Shown here: positions 17,222-25,205 of the stretch, in pieces | Position numbering within the stretch: position 1 is the stretch's first letter | Layout: each line of letters begins with the position of its first letter | Source: Amycolatopsis sp. WAC 01376 | GTDB lineage: Bacteria; Actinomycetota; Actinomycetes; Mycobacteriales; Pseudonocardiaceae | Direction: 5' to 3' | DNA length: 64,000 nucleotides | Assembly: GCF_003947415.1 (NCBI RefSeq) | Contig: NZ_QHKL01000002.1 | Span: 1,426,001 to 1,490,000, forward strand | The notes under the pieces: generated by a model | The model's database searches: none | What the model saw: only the letters and a program-made list of their open reading frames with translations | What the model was told of the DNA's origin: nothing | Program-made: the position numbers and the translations under genes

Positions 17222-17545
17222 CTACTCGACGGCCAGTTCGCCCAATTCCGACCAGCCGTCCTGATCCACCTTCGCGTTGACGATCCGCGGTGTTTCGGCC
17301 AGGTATTGCGGCAGTTCGCGTTGAGCCGTGCGGAAATGCTCCGAACCGACATGGGCCGCGCCCGCGTCGTCGTCCCGGAACGCCTCGACGAGCACGTATT
17401 CGTTCGGGTCGTCGAGGCTGCGAGACCAGTCGTACCAAAGACAACCGGGTTCGGCGCGGGTCGCTTCGGTGAAATCGCGCGCGATCTCCGGCCACCGGTC
17501 CGCGTGTTCGGGACGGACCCGGAACTTCGCCGTGATGAAGATCAT
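17222..17545 (-). CDS. ABM-domain putative quinol monooxygenase
   Basis: 107-residue dimeric alpha-beta-barrel (antibiotic biosynthesis monooxygenase/YgiN-like) protein. It has FITAKFRVRPEHADRWPEIARDFTEATRAEPGCLWYDWSRS and the family's YVLVEAFRDDDAGAAHVGSEHF. Such proteins oxidise quinols or act as stress-linked monooxygenases without a cofactor. It lies 18 bases downstream of the SDR gene on the same strand, so the two probably form an operon. Confidence 0.85.
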   Translation of the reverse strand: MIFITAKFRVRPEHADRWPEIARDFTEATRAEPGCLWYDWSRSLDDPNEYVLVEAFRDDDAGAAHVGSEHFRTAQRELPQYLAETPRIVNAKVDQDGWSELGELAVE

Positions 17546-17563
17546 GATCGTCCTACTTCCTGC

Positions 17564-18340
17564 TCAGGAGAATTGGATTCCTCCGTCGATCATCACCGAC
17601 TGGCCGGTCATGTAATCGGAATCCGGGGAAGCGAGGTACGACACGTACGCCGCCACGTCCTCGGGAACGGAGACCCGGCCGAGGTGGATCAGGTTCGAAT
17701 ACTTCTCGATCGCCTGCCCCTTCCGGATTCCTTCCGACTCCGCCAGCTTCTCGTCGATGAGGTCCCACATGGCGGTCCCGACGATACCCGGGCAGTACGC
17801 GTTGACGGTGATGCCGTGCTTCGCCCATTCCATCGCGGCGGCCTGGGTCAGCCCGCGCACCGCCCACTTCGACGCGGAATAGTGGCCGAGCAACGCGAAC
17901 GGGCGATGGGCGACGATGGACGCCGCGCCGATGATCTTGCCGCCGTCGCCCTGTTCGATCATCTGCTTGGCCGCGGCCTGGTAACAGAGGAACATGCCGC
18001 GCGCGTTGACGGCCATCATCCGGTCCCAGTCCTCCGGGGTCACTTCGAGCAGAGGGAGGACCTGCGCGATCCCCGCGTTCGCGACCATGACGTCCAGGGA
18101 ACCCAGCGCGCCGACGGTCTCGCCGACCATGGCGGTGACCGACGCCGGGTCGGAAACGTCCGCCGTGACCGCCGCGGAGCGTCGTCCCGCTTCGCGGATC
18201 TCCTTGGCGACCGCCTCGAGTTCCGCCTCGTTGGCGGCGACGTCGTTGACCGCGACGTCGTGCCCGTCGGCGGCGAGCCGGAGCGCGATCCCCTTTCCGA
18301 TCCCTCGTGCCGCACCGGTGACGAGTACGTTCTTGCTCAT
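17564..18340 (-). CDS. SDR-family oxidoreductase, probable acetoin/2,3-butanediol dehydrogenase
   Basis: 258-residue classical short-chain dehydrogenase. It has the cofactor loop LVTGAARGIGKG, the NAG motif (VANAG), the catalytic Ser-Tyr-x-x-x-Lys (AASIV..., HYSASKWAV) and the C-terminal IDGGIQFS. The PEDWDRMMAVNARG and YCPGIVGTAMWDLIDEK stretches resemble acetoin/diacetyl reductases, but the substrate is an inference. ATG 18340 has GGGAG upstream. It is followed closely by the ABM gene and preceded by the araC-type regulator on the same strand. Confidence 0.87.
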   Translation of the reverse strand: MSKNVLVTGAARGIGKGIALRLAADGHDVAVNDVAANEAELEAVAKEIREAGRRSAAVTADVSDPASVTAMVGETVGALGSLDVMVANAGIAQVLPLLEVTPEDWDRMMAVNARGMFLCYQAAAKQMIEQGDGGKIIGAASIVAHRPFALLGHYSASKWAVRGLTQAAAMEWAKHGITVNAYCPGIVGTAMWDLIDEKLAESEGIRKGQAIEKYSNLIHLGRVSVPEDVAAYVSYLASPDSDYMTGQSVMIDGGIQFS

Positions 18341-18417
18341 GCGCTGAACTCCCTTGTTCGCCTGGGCTTGAACGGAAGGTAGGGGCGCGGGAGAAAGCAG
18401 GGGAGGGGTGTCGTGTC

Positions 18418-19191
18418 TCACTTTGAGACAGCGGCGCGGTAGTCCCTCGGCGACGTGCCGAGCAGCCGGGTGAACATGGTGGAGAACGCGGCCGGGCTTT
18501 CGTAGCCGAGCGAGGCGGCGATGCCGGCGATCGGACGGCCGTCCGAAAGCAGCGACAGCGAATGCAGGACGCAGGCCCGTTGCCGCCAGCGGGCGAATCC
18601 CATCCCGGTCTCGGCGGTGAACATCCGGTTCAGTGTCCGCTCGCTGACGTGCAGCCGGGAAGCCCAGGCGTTCACCGGCTCATGGATGTCCGGATGGTCC
18701 AAAAAGGACTCGCACAGCGCACGGAGCCGTTCGTGCTTCGGCAGTGGGAGATCGAGCTGGACCGGGGCGGAGCGGCGGATCTCGTGCAGGGTCAGGCCGA
18801 TGACCGCGGCGTCCCGCCCACGCGGGGTGTACAACTCCGGCACGGCGACGGCCTCGTTCAGTAGTTCCCGGAGCAATGCGGAGACTTCGACGACCTGGCA
18901 GCGTCGCGGGAACCACGGCACCGCCTTCGGCTCGATGTACAGGCTGCGGGTGCTCACGGTGGTCGTGAAGACCTGATGGGTGGTCTCCGGCGGGACGAGC
19001 ACCGCGCGCAGGGTCGGGATGGTCCACGTGCCGTCGGCCGTTTCGACCCGCATCGATCCCGTCGCGCTGTAGAGGAATTGCGCGCGCCGATGCCGATGCG
19101 GGGGAATCCGGTGCCCCGGTGGGTAATCGGTGCGGATCGCCACCACCGCGCGGTCGAGCTGGTCGACCTCGTCGATGGGGATGTCACGCAC
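18418..19191 (-). CDS. AraC-family transcriptional regulator
   Basis: 257-residue regulator with an N-terminal cupin sensor (GHRIPPHRHRRAQFLYSATGSMRVETADGTW, residues about 23-55) and two C-terminal helix-turn-helix motifs (WASRLHVSERTLNRMFTAETGMGFARWRQ and GIAASLGYESPAAFSTMFTRLLGTSPRDYR). GTG 19191 is chosen; the longer frame upstream would run into the divergent transporter gene. It probably controls the SDR/ABM pair or the TauE-type transporter. A GTCCAAAAAGGAC dyad is inside the gene at 18697. Confidence 0.88.
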   Translation of the reverse strand: MRDIPIDEVDQLDRAVVAIRTDYPPGHRIPPHRHRRAQFLYSATGSMRVETADGTWTIPTLRAVLVPPETTHQVFTTTVSTRSLYIEPKAVPWFPRRCQVVEVSALLRELLNEAVAVPELYTPRGRDAAVIGLTLHEIRRSAPVQLDLPLPKHERLRALCESFLDHPDIHEPVNAWASRLHVSERTLNRMFTAETGMGFARWRQRACVLHSLSLLSDGRPIAGIAASLGYESPAAFSTMFTRLLGTSPRDYRAAVSK

Positions 19192-19246
19192 CTCACCGAG
19201 GTTACGCCGGGTGTCCGATCGGCGAAAGAAACTGGCACTCTTTCGA

Positions 19247-20086
19247 ATGCCCGCCGCGCCGGAGGCGCCTACCGTCGAAGGAGTGCTGATCGAGATCCTG
19301 GTGCTCCTCGGGTTCGGCTGCCTGAGCGGCGTCACCACCGTCCTTTTCGGATTCGGCGGCGGATTCATCACCGTGCCCGTCGTCTACGCCTTCGCGCTCG
19401 CCGAACCGGATCACGCCCTGGGCGCGATGCACGTGGCGGTGGCCACCTCGACCGCGGTGATGGTGGTCAACGCCGGCAGCGCGACCCTCGCCCAACTGCG
19501 GACAGGGCGGCTTCGCCGCGACTATCTGTGGCCGCTCATCGCGTTCATCGGCCTCGGCGCCGTGCTCGGGTCTTTCGCCGCCACCGTGGCCGACGAGAGT
19601 GTCCTGCGCTGGCTCTTCGTCGCCTACCTCGCGCTGACCATCGCCGACAGCTTGGCCAGGAAGGGGTTCGTGAGCAGGCGGGACGACATCCGGCCGCGTG
19701 CGCTCGGCGGGCTCACCACCACCGCCGGCGGGACCGGGATCGGTGCCGTGGCGAGCTTCCTCGGGGTCGGGGGCAGCGTGCTGACCGTCCCGCTCATGCG
19801 GCGCAAGGGCCTGCCGATGGCCGACGCGGCCGCGCTGGCGAACCCCCTGAGCCTGCCGGTGGCGGTGATCGGCACTGCGGTCTACGCCTTCGCGGCGACG
19901 GGCACGGCTTCGGGCACCGCCCACCTCGGCTACATCGACCTGGTGGCCGCGGGTGCGTTGCTGTGCGGCTCGTTGCCGACCATCGCCGTGACGCGCCGGG
20001 TGGTCGGCCGGATCCCGGACCGCGCGCACGCGATCGCGTACCTCGCTCTGCTCGCCGCCGCGCTGATCGCGATCGTAGTCCGCTAG
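19247..20086 (+). CDS. TauE/SafE-family membrane permease
   Basis: 279-residue, about eight-segment transporter of the TauE/SafE (DUF81) family, which exports sulfite or organosulfonates. It has the family repeat GFGGGFITVPVVY near the N-terminus and the matching GVGGSVLTVPLMRRKG in the second half, so the internal two-fold repeat is intact. The ATG at 19247 is used; GTG 19283 is an alternative with GAAGGA close by. It is divergent from the AraC regulator with 55 bp between the starts. Substrate not determinable. Confidence 0.85.
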   Translation: MPAAPEAPTVEGVLIEILVLLGFGCLSGVTTVLFGFGGGFITVPVVYAFALAEPDHALGAMHVAVATSTAVMVVNAGSATLAQLRTGRLRRDYLWPLIAFIGLGAVLGSFAATVADESVLRWLFVAYLALTIADSLARKGFVSRRDDIRPRALGGLTTTAGGTGIGAVASFLGVGGSVLTVPLMRRKGLPMADAAALANPLSLPVAVIGTAVYAFAATGTASGTAHLGYIDLVAAGALLCGSLPTIAVTRRVVGRIPDRAHAIAYLALLAAALIAIVVR

Positions 20087-20192
20087 TGATCGGATGAGTG
20101 CTGTCGATGTCAAGCCCTTGACAGGGAATCGGCGCCATGGGAAGGGGTTAGCGCCAGGCAAAGATCCGACGAATCCTCTATCTCTTTGGCGG

Positions 20193-20209
20193 ATCTTGCG
20201 CCAAGATCT
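20193..20209. promoter_or_regulatory. Dyad just upstream of the BNR-protein start
   Basis: GATCTTG-CGC-CAAGATC, perfect 7-bp arms, five bases before ATG 20215. A related half-site, GGCAAAGATC, lies at 20157-20166. It is probably an operator or a hairpin masking the RBS; no binding protein is evident. Confidence 0.4.
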
Positions 20210-20214
20210 CCCGC

Positions 20215-22200
20215 ATGAAACTGAGATCGATCACCAAACGCATGTTCGTTCTCGGGCTGCTGACGGTTCTCGGGACCACCGGGGCGACGTCGGTGGCCAC
20301 CGCCGAACCCCAGCGACCGCCCGCGGACGTCAACGCGACCGGGCTGCCGCGCGGCGGCTGGGAGCCGGTCGGCCCGAACAGCGTGGGCGGGCTGCTGGCC
20401 GCTTCGCCCGCCGGACTCGCGATGATGCAGCCGAGTCCGCCCGCGCTGTGGCTCTCCGGCGATCGCGGCGCTTCGTGGTCCGCGCGCCGGGGCCTGCCCG
20501 CGGAAACCGTCATCCAGGGGTTCTTCGCCGATCCGGTGAACCCGGACCGGATGCTCGCGGTGGGCAACAAGATCGTCGGCATGCTCGGCGAGTGGCGCGG
20601 TCTGCTGCTGAGCACCACCGACCGCGGTCAGACCTGGGAGACCCTGCGCGAGTGGTACCCCGACGGCGCGTTCGGTATGGCCACGGATCCGGCGGGCCGG
20701 GTCGTCGTGGTGCAGAACCTCGATTCGCTGAGCGTCAGCATCGACGGTGGCGTGCATTGGAACGACGTGCCGAGGACCTGGCCGCGCGAGGGGATCGCCG
20801 CGCCGGTCGGCGCGCTCAAACTCACGCTGGTCGGTGACGACGCCTACTTCGCGACCGTCTACCCGGAGTACGCGCTGTGGGCGGTCCGCGGGGTCACTGG
20901 CAAGGAGCCGCGGGCCGAACTCGTGTACCGGGCCAACGGCGAGGTCGGACAGGTCGCTTCGGACGGCAAGCTGCTCGTGGTCACGGTCGGCCCCGAACTG
21001 CACGGCTCCGCCGACGGCGGCAAGACCTGGACCGTGCTGCGCCGCGATCCCACCGGACAGCCCCTGCGGGAACCGCGTTTCGTCGGCGGGCGTTTGTACG
21101 TCTCGACGTATAACGACATAGACGTCAGCGCGGACGGCGGCCGCACCTGGACTCGCAAGCCGGTGCCCGCACCGGGCGAGGGCGTCAGCGACATGATCGA
21201 TCTTCCCGCCGCGGCGGGCAAATCCGCCACCACGCTGATCTCCTCGCTCTACCGCGGTGTGTACGCGGACGCCGGCAAGAGCGGCTACCGGCAGATCGGC
21301 GTACCCGGCGAATCCATTCGCGACCTCGTGACCACCGGGAACCTCCTGCGGGAGCACGTCGTCGCGGCCGGTGTGCAGGAGATCTACAACACGCCGCTCC
21401 CGCGTGGCAAGGTTTCCGCGGCCGACCGGGTCTGGCAGTCGCATCCCACCGACCGGCTGCACGAGGACGCGCGCCTGTCGGTTTCACCCGCTCGCCCGGA
21501 CGTCGTCTGGCAGGTCACCCGGAACGGTTTCGCGCTCGACGTGCTCCGCAGTGGTGACGGCGGGCGGACCTGGCAGTTCGCGGCGAAGGCGAAACAAGGT
21601 CTTCCGCAGGCGATCTTCGCCCATCCGGCCGCACCGGACAGGATCTTCGTCTCGGCCTTCGCGCCCAGCGGCTACGTGCTCTACCGCAGTGACGACGCCG
21701 GGAAGACCTGGGAGAAGCTGGCGACCGACAGTGGTTTCATCGCGTTCGCCGGTGACCCGTGGAACCCGGATCGGGTCTGGGGCGGCGACTCCCAGGGTCT
21801 GTCCCGGTCGGACGACGGCGGCAAGACCTGGACGCACGTCTCCAGCGAACCGGTCAGTTCGATCTCGGTCAGCCGATGGGGTGGCGGACGCGTCCTCGCC
21901 GGTGGCGCGGGCATCCTGCTCAGCGAGGACGACGGCCGGACGTTCCGCCGCGTCCGTGACGGGGAGAATCCCCTCGGGATCAGCCGGATCCTGCCGCATC
22001 CGTTCGACTTCCGGGTGTGGTTCGCGAGCGACTCGACCGGGGAAGGCGTGCTGCGCAGCACGGACTTCGGCCGCACCTGGTCGCCCGTGCCCGGTGCGCT
22101 GCCCGACACCAGGGTGCTGTCCATGGCGATCAGCGCGGACGGCCGGTACCTGTTCGCGGGCACCGCGCAGTCCGGTGCGTACCGGCTGAACCTGTACTGA
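20215..22200 (+). CDS. Secreted BNR/sortilin-like beta-propeller protein
   Basis: 661-residue exported protein with a signal peptide (about residues 1-30, ending ATSVATAEP) followed by repeated Asp-box motifs. Examples are STTDRGQTW, SADGGKTW, SADGGRTW, RSGDGGRTW, RSDDAGKTW, RSDDGGKTW, SEDDGRTF and RSTDFGRTW. These define a BNR/VPS10-type propeller of the kind found in sialidases, xyloglucanases and photosystem assembly factors. I see no catalytic sialidase signature, so it is best read as an extracellular binding or glycan-active protein. The ATG is preceded by a dyad, and a strong hairpin follows the stop. Confidence 0.85.
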   Translation: MKLRSITKRMFVLGLLTVLGTTGATSVATAEPQRPPADVNATGLPRGGWEPVGPNSVGGLLAASPAGLAMMQPSPPALWLSGDRGASWSARRGLPAETVIQGFFADPVNPDRMLAVGNKIVGMLGEWRGLLLSTTDRGQTWETLREWYPDGAFGMATDPAGRVVVVQNLDSLSVSIDGGVHWNDVPRTWPREGIAAPVGALKLTLVGDDAYFATVYPEYALWAVRGVTGKEPRAELVYRANGEVGQVASDGKLLVVTVGPELHGSADGGKTWTVLRRDPTGQPLREPRFVGGRLYVSTYNDIDVSADGGRTWTRKPVPAPGEGVSDMIDLPAAAGKSATTLISSLYRGVYADAGKSGYRQIGVPGESIRDLVTTGNLLREHVVAAGVQEIYNTPLPRGKVSAADRVWQSHPTDRLHEDARLSVSPARPDVVWQVTRNGFALDVLRSGDGGRTWQFAAKAKQGLPQAIFAHPAAPDRIFVSAFAPSGYVLYRSDDAGKTWEKLATDSGFIAFAGDPWNPDRVWGGDSQGLSRSDDGGKTWTHVSSEPVSSISVSRWGGGRVLAGGAGILLSEDDGRTFRRVRDGENPLGISRILPHPFDFRVWFASDSTGEGVLRSTDFGRTWSPVPGALPDTRVLSMAISADGRYLFAGTAQSGAYRLNLY

Positions 22201-22208
22201 GCACGGGA

Positions 22209-22244
22209 CGCTTCGTGGCCGGCGAAAGTTCCGGCCGCGAAGCG
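22209..22244 (+). terminator. Terminator of the BNR-protein gene
   Basis: 14-bp arms (CGCTTCGTGGCCGG and CCGGCCGCGAAGCG, one G-T wobble), 8-base loop, then GTTTACC. It lies nine bases after the stop. Confidence 0.8.
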
Positions 22245-22280
22245 TTTACCCGGTCCCGCGCCGGATGTCAGAGTCGGGGC

Positions 22281-23462
22281 ATGGCCATCGACGTCGCCGC
22301 CCTCCGGCTTCACTTCCCTTCCCTCGCCGACGGAACCGCCTTCTTCGACGGACCCGCGGGTACCCAGACACCCCGGCCCGTCGCCGACGCCATCGCCGGG
22401 ACACTGACCGGTCCGCTGTCGAACCGGGGCACGGTCAGCCCGTCCGAACTCAACGCGGAGCGAGCCGTCTCGGACTTCCGCGCCGCCTACGCCGACTTCC
22501 TGAACGTGCCTGCCGAAGGCGTCGTCCACGGCCGCAGCGCCACCCAGCTGACGTACGACTTTTCCCGGCACCTGGCCAAGGACTGGCTTGAGGGGGACGA
22601 GATCGTCGTCAGCCGTCTCGATCACGACGCCAATGTCCGGCCGTGGGTGCAGGCAGCCGAACGGGCCGGGATGACCGTCCGCTGGCTCGACATCGATCCC
22701 GAAACCACCGATCTCGATCTCGATTCCCTCGTTCTCACCGAGAGGACGAGGCTGGTCGCGGTCACGGCGGCCTCGAACGTCCTCGGCACCAAGCCGCCGA
22801 TCCGCCGGATCGCCGATCTCGCCCACGACGCCGGGGCGCTGGTGTTCGTGGACGGCGTGCACTACGCCGCCCACGAACTCGTGGACGTTCCCGCGCTGGG
22901 AGCGGATTTCTTCGTCTGCTCGCCGTACAAGTTCCTCGGCCCGCACTGCGGGGTGCTCGGCGCGTCGCCCGCCCTCCTCGAAACCGTCGAGCCGGACAAG
23001 CTCATGCCGTCACCCGACACCGTGCCGGAACGGTTCGAATTCGGCACGCTGCCCTACGAACTGCTCGCGGGCGCGACGGCGGCGGTGGACTTCCTCGCCG
23101 CGCTCGACCCGGGAGCGGGCGGAGCACGGCGGGAGCGCCTGGCGAACTCGATGAATTCGTTGCACGAGCACGAAAGCACGCTGCGCGCCAGGCTGGAGAA
23201 GGGACTGGGCGACGCCGTCACCGTCCATGGCAAGGCCGCCGACCGGACTCCGACCGTCCTGATGAGCCTCGGCGGCCGCGAGCGTGAGGCGCAACGGCAT
23301 CTCGCCGAAAGGAACGTCGTCGCCCCGGCAGGCTCCTTCTACGCCTACGAAGTCTTCGCCTCCTTGAAGCTGGAAGATCCGGCGCTCCGGGTCGGGCTGG
23401 CGCCGTTCACCAGCGCCGAGGACGTCGACAGGTTGCTGGACGGGCTTTCGACGTTCGGGTGA
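22281..23462 (+). CDS. Class V aminotransferase, cysteine-desulfurase-like
   Basis: 393-residue PLP enzyme of the NifS/CsdA-like class V group. It has DGPAGTQTPRPV at the N-terminus, HDANVRPW, the cofactor Asp/His segment LVFVDGVHYAAHELVDVPALGADFFVCSPYKFLGPHCG with the Schiff-base lysine in SPYKF, and a C-terminal small domain. It resembles the cysteine desulfurase-like TIGR01976 type, whose role is unclear. ATG 22281 is preceded by CAGAGT (22269-22274) six bases away and no RBS, so it may be leaderless. Confidence 0.87.
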   Translation: MAIDVAALRLHFPSLADGTAFFDGPAGTQTPRPVADAIAGTLTGPLSNRGTVSPSELNAERAVSDFRAAYADFLNVPAEGVVHGRSATQLTYDFSRHLAKDWLEGDEIVVSRLDHDANVRPWVQAAERAGMTVRWLDIDPETTDLDLDSLVLTERTRLVAVTAASNVLGTKPPIRRIADLAHDAGALVFVDGVHYAAHELVDVPALGADFFVCSPYKFLGPHCGVLGASPALLETVEPDKLMPSPDTVPERFEFGTLPYELLAGATAAVDFLAALDPGAGGARRERLANSMNSLHEHESTLRARLEKGLGDAVTVHGKAADRTPTVLMSLGGREREAQRHLAERNVVAPAGSFYAYEVFASLKLEDPALRVGLAPFTSAEDVDRLLDGLSTFG

Positions 23463-23492
23463 CGCTTGCGTGAGTGGTCACGGTCCGTGGGG

Positions 23493-23549
23493 ATGTCGTG
23501 AAGGGCCCCTTTGAGACGTTGAAGGTCTCAAAGGGGCCCTTCACGACAT
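23493..23549. repeat. Perfect 25-bp inverted repeat (TGAANGGNCC family)
   Basis: Arms 23493-23517 and 23525-23549 are perfectly complementary (ATGTCGTGAAGGGCCCC... onward), with a 7-base loop GTTGAAG. It lies about 30 bases after the aminotransferase stop, in a 278-bp gene-free gap. It could act as a terminator, but it belongs by sequence to a set of similar palindromes in this window. Confidence 0.85.
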
Positions 23550-23741
23550 AAGAGCGCGACGCCGGACCGCCGGAAGCACTGAAGCAGCCGCCCACTCACG
23601 ACCCCCGGCGCGGTTTGGGGCCGATCACAAGACCCGTTCGCCCGATCTTGTGACCGGCCCCATGGACCTGCGGTAACCGGACCGTCACCCTGGGAAGGAA
23701 ACGGCCAACGGGGCCCGAACGGAACAGGACGGTGACCCGCC

Positions 23742-24581
23742 ATGGGGAGTCTTCGCGCACGGACACTGATCGCCGGAATGGTCGCGCTCGCGACGGTGGG
23801 CTTCGCGCCCGCCGCGACGGCAGCGCCTGCCACGACGACCGGAATCGCGGATCAGTGGAGCAAACCCGGTCCCTTCGCGGTGACGGTCGAAGCACTTGAC
23901 AGCACCCACACCGTGTACCGGCCTTCGAGGCTGGAGAAGCATCCGGTGATCCTGTGGGGCAACGGGACCGGGGCGAACCCGAAGACCTACGACGGGCTCC
24001 TGCGGCATCTGGCCTCTCACGGTTTCGTGGTCGCGGCGGCCGACACGCCGAACGCGGGTTCCGGTCAGGAGATGCTCGCCGGAGCCACGACCTTGATCGC
24101 CGAGAACTCCCGCCCCGGCAGCCGCTTCCAGGGGAAGATCGACACCGCGCACATCGGCGCCACCGGCCACTCCCAGGGCGGTGGCGGGGCGATCGCCGCC
24201 GGCGCCGACTCCCGCGTCATCACCACGATCCCGATCGAGCCGGGACCGCAGGGCTCCGCCACGGCACTGAAGGGGCCTTCGTTCTTCCTCGGCGGCCAGT
24301 TCGACACCATCGTCGTTCCCGGCTTGCTGGTCATCCCGCGGTACCGCCTCGCGGACCAGGTGCCCGCGCTCTACGGCGAACTCGGCGGGGCGACCCACTT
24401 CACGCCCGTCGGCGACGGTGGTGGGTTCCGCGGCGCGATCGCGGCGTGGTTCCGGTTCTGGCTTTCCGGTGACGAACGCGCCCGCGCCGAGTTCTTCGGT
24501 CCCTCGTGCGGATTGTGCGGCGACGGGGCGTGGTCCGACGTCCGGCGCAACGCGAAGGCGCTGGCCGTCCCCGGTGCTTGA
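23742..24581 (+). CDS. Secreted alpha/beta hydrolase, cutinase/PETase-like subfamily
   Basis: 279-residue exported serine hydrolase. It has a signal peptide (LIAGMVALATVGFAPAATAAPA) and an alpha/beta-hydrolase core with ILWGNGTGANPKTYDGLLRHLASHGFVV and the nucleophile elbow GHSQG (S144). The histidine appears in GATHFTPVGDGGGFRGA, and a late cysteine pair (CGLCGDG) could form a disulfide. It is related to dienelactone-hydrolase and polyester-hydrolase-like proteins, and ester substrates are likely. ATG 23742 lacks a clear RBS. Confidence 0.83.
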   Translation: MGSLRARTLIAGMVALATVGFAPAATAAPATTTGIADQWSKPGPFAVTVEALDSTHTVYRPSRLEKHPVILWGNGTGANPKTYDGLLRHLASHGFVVAAADTPNAGSGQEMLAGATTLIAENSRPGSRFQGKIDTAHIGATGHSQGGGGAIAAGADSRVITTIPIEPGPQGSATALKGPSFFLGGQFDTIVVPGLLVIPRYRLADQVPALYGELGGATHFTPVGDGGGFRGAIAAWFRFWLSGDERARAEFFGPSCGLCGDGAWSDVRRNAKALAVPGA

Positions 24582-24650
24582 TCGCCGGTTCTTGTCGGTG
24601 CTCCGGGTTAGGGTCTGCCGCAGCAGCCTGATCAGGAGGGACACCACGTC

Positions 24651-25205
24651 ATGACCACTCTCGACAACCGGCCGAACACCGCGCTCCTCGTCGTCGACGT
24701 CCAAAACGGCGTCGTCGACGAGGGCCACGAGCGCGACGCGGTGGTCGCGAACATCGGCGGGCTCGTCGGCAAGGCACGGCGGGAAGGCGTCCCGGTCGTG
24801 TGGGTGCAGCATTCCGACGAGGGACTCGTGCGCGGCAGCGAAGAATGGCGCATCGTCGGCGAGCTGAACCGGGAGGACGCCGAGCCGCTCGTCGACAAGT
24901 CCTATGGGGACTCGTTCGAGGACACCGATCTGGAGCGGGTCCTTGCCGAGCTGGGGGTCGGGCGGCTCGTGGTCGTCGGTGCGGAGACCGACGCCTGCAT
25001 CCGCTCGACGCTGCACGGCGCCATGGTCCGCGGGTACGACGCGACGCTGGTCGGCGACGCGCACACCACCGTGGACAAAACGGAGCGGGGGGCGCCCGCG
25101 CCGGAGCAGGTCATCGCGCACACGAATCTGTACTGGCGGTATCAGGCCGCGCCGGGCCGGAAAGGAGGGACGGTCAAGACCGAAGACGTGGAATTCGGCG
25201 GCTGA
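24651..25205 (+). CDS. Isochorismatase-family cysteine hydrolase
   Basis: 184-residue hydrolase with the DALLVVDVQNGV-type opening (NTALLVVDVQNGVVD), the catalytic Lys region (VDKSYGDSFEDTDL) and the nucleophile C116 in GAETDACIRSTLHGAMVRGYD. The D/K/C triad is therefore present. Members hydrolyse nicotinamide, N-carbamoyl compounds or isochorismate; the substrate is not clear here. ATG 24651 has AGGAGGG upstream. Its last 64 bases overlap the 3' end of the convergent phosphatase gene. Confidence 0.88.
   Translation: MTTLDNRPNTALLVVDVQNGVVDEGHERDAVVANIGGLVGKARREGVPVVWVQHSDEGLVRGSEEWRIVGELNREDAEPLVDKSYGDSFEDTDLERVLAELGVGRLVVVGAETDACIRSTLHGAMVRGYDATLVGDAHTTVDKTERGAPAPEQVIAHTNLYWRYQAAPGRKGGTVKTEDVEFGG

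Noticed and set aside
18418..19371. Longer AraC protein starting at 19371
   Set aside because: It would overlap the TauE/SafE gene by more than 100 bases with a low-complexity N-terminus; GTG 19191 begins at the conserved cupin domain.
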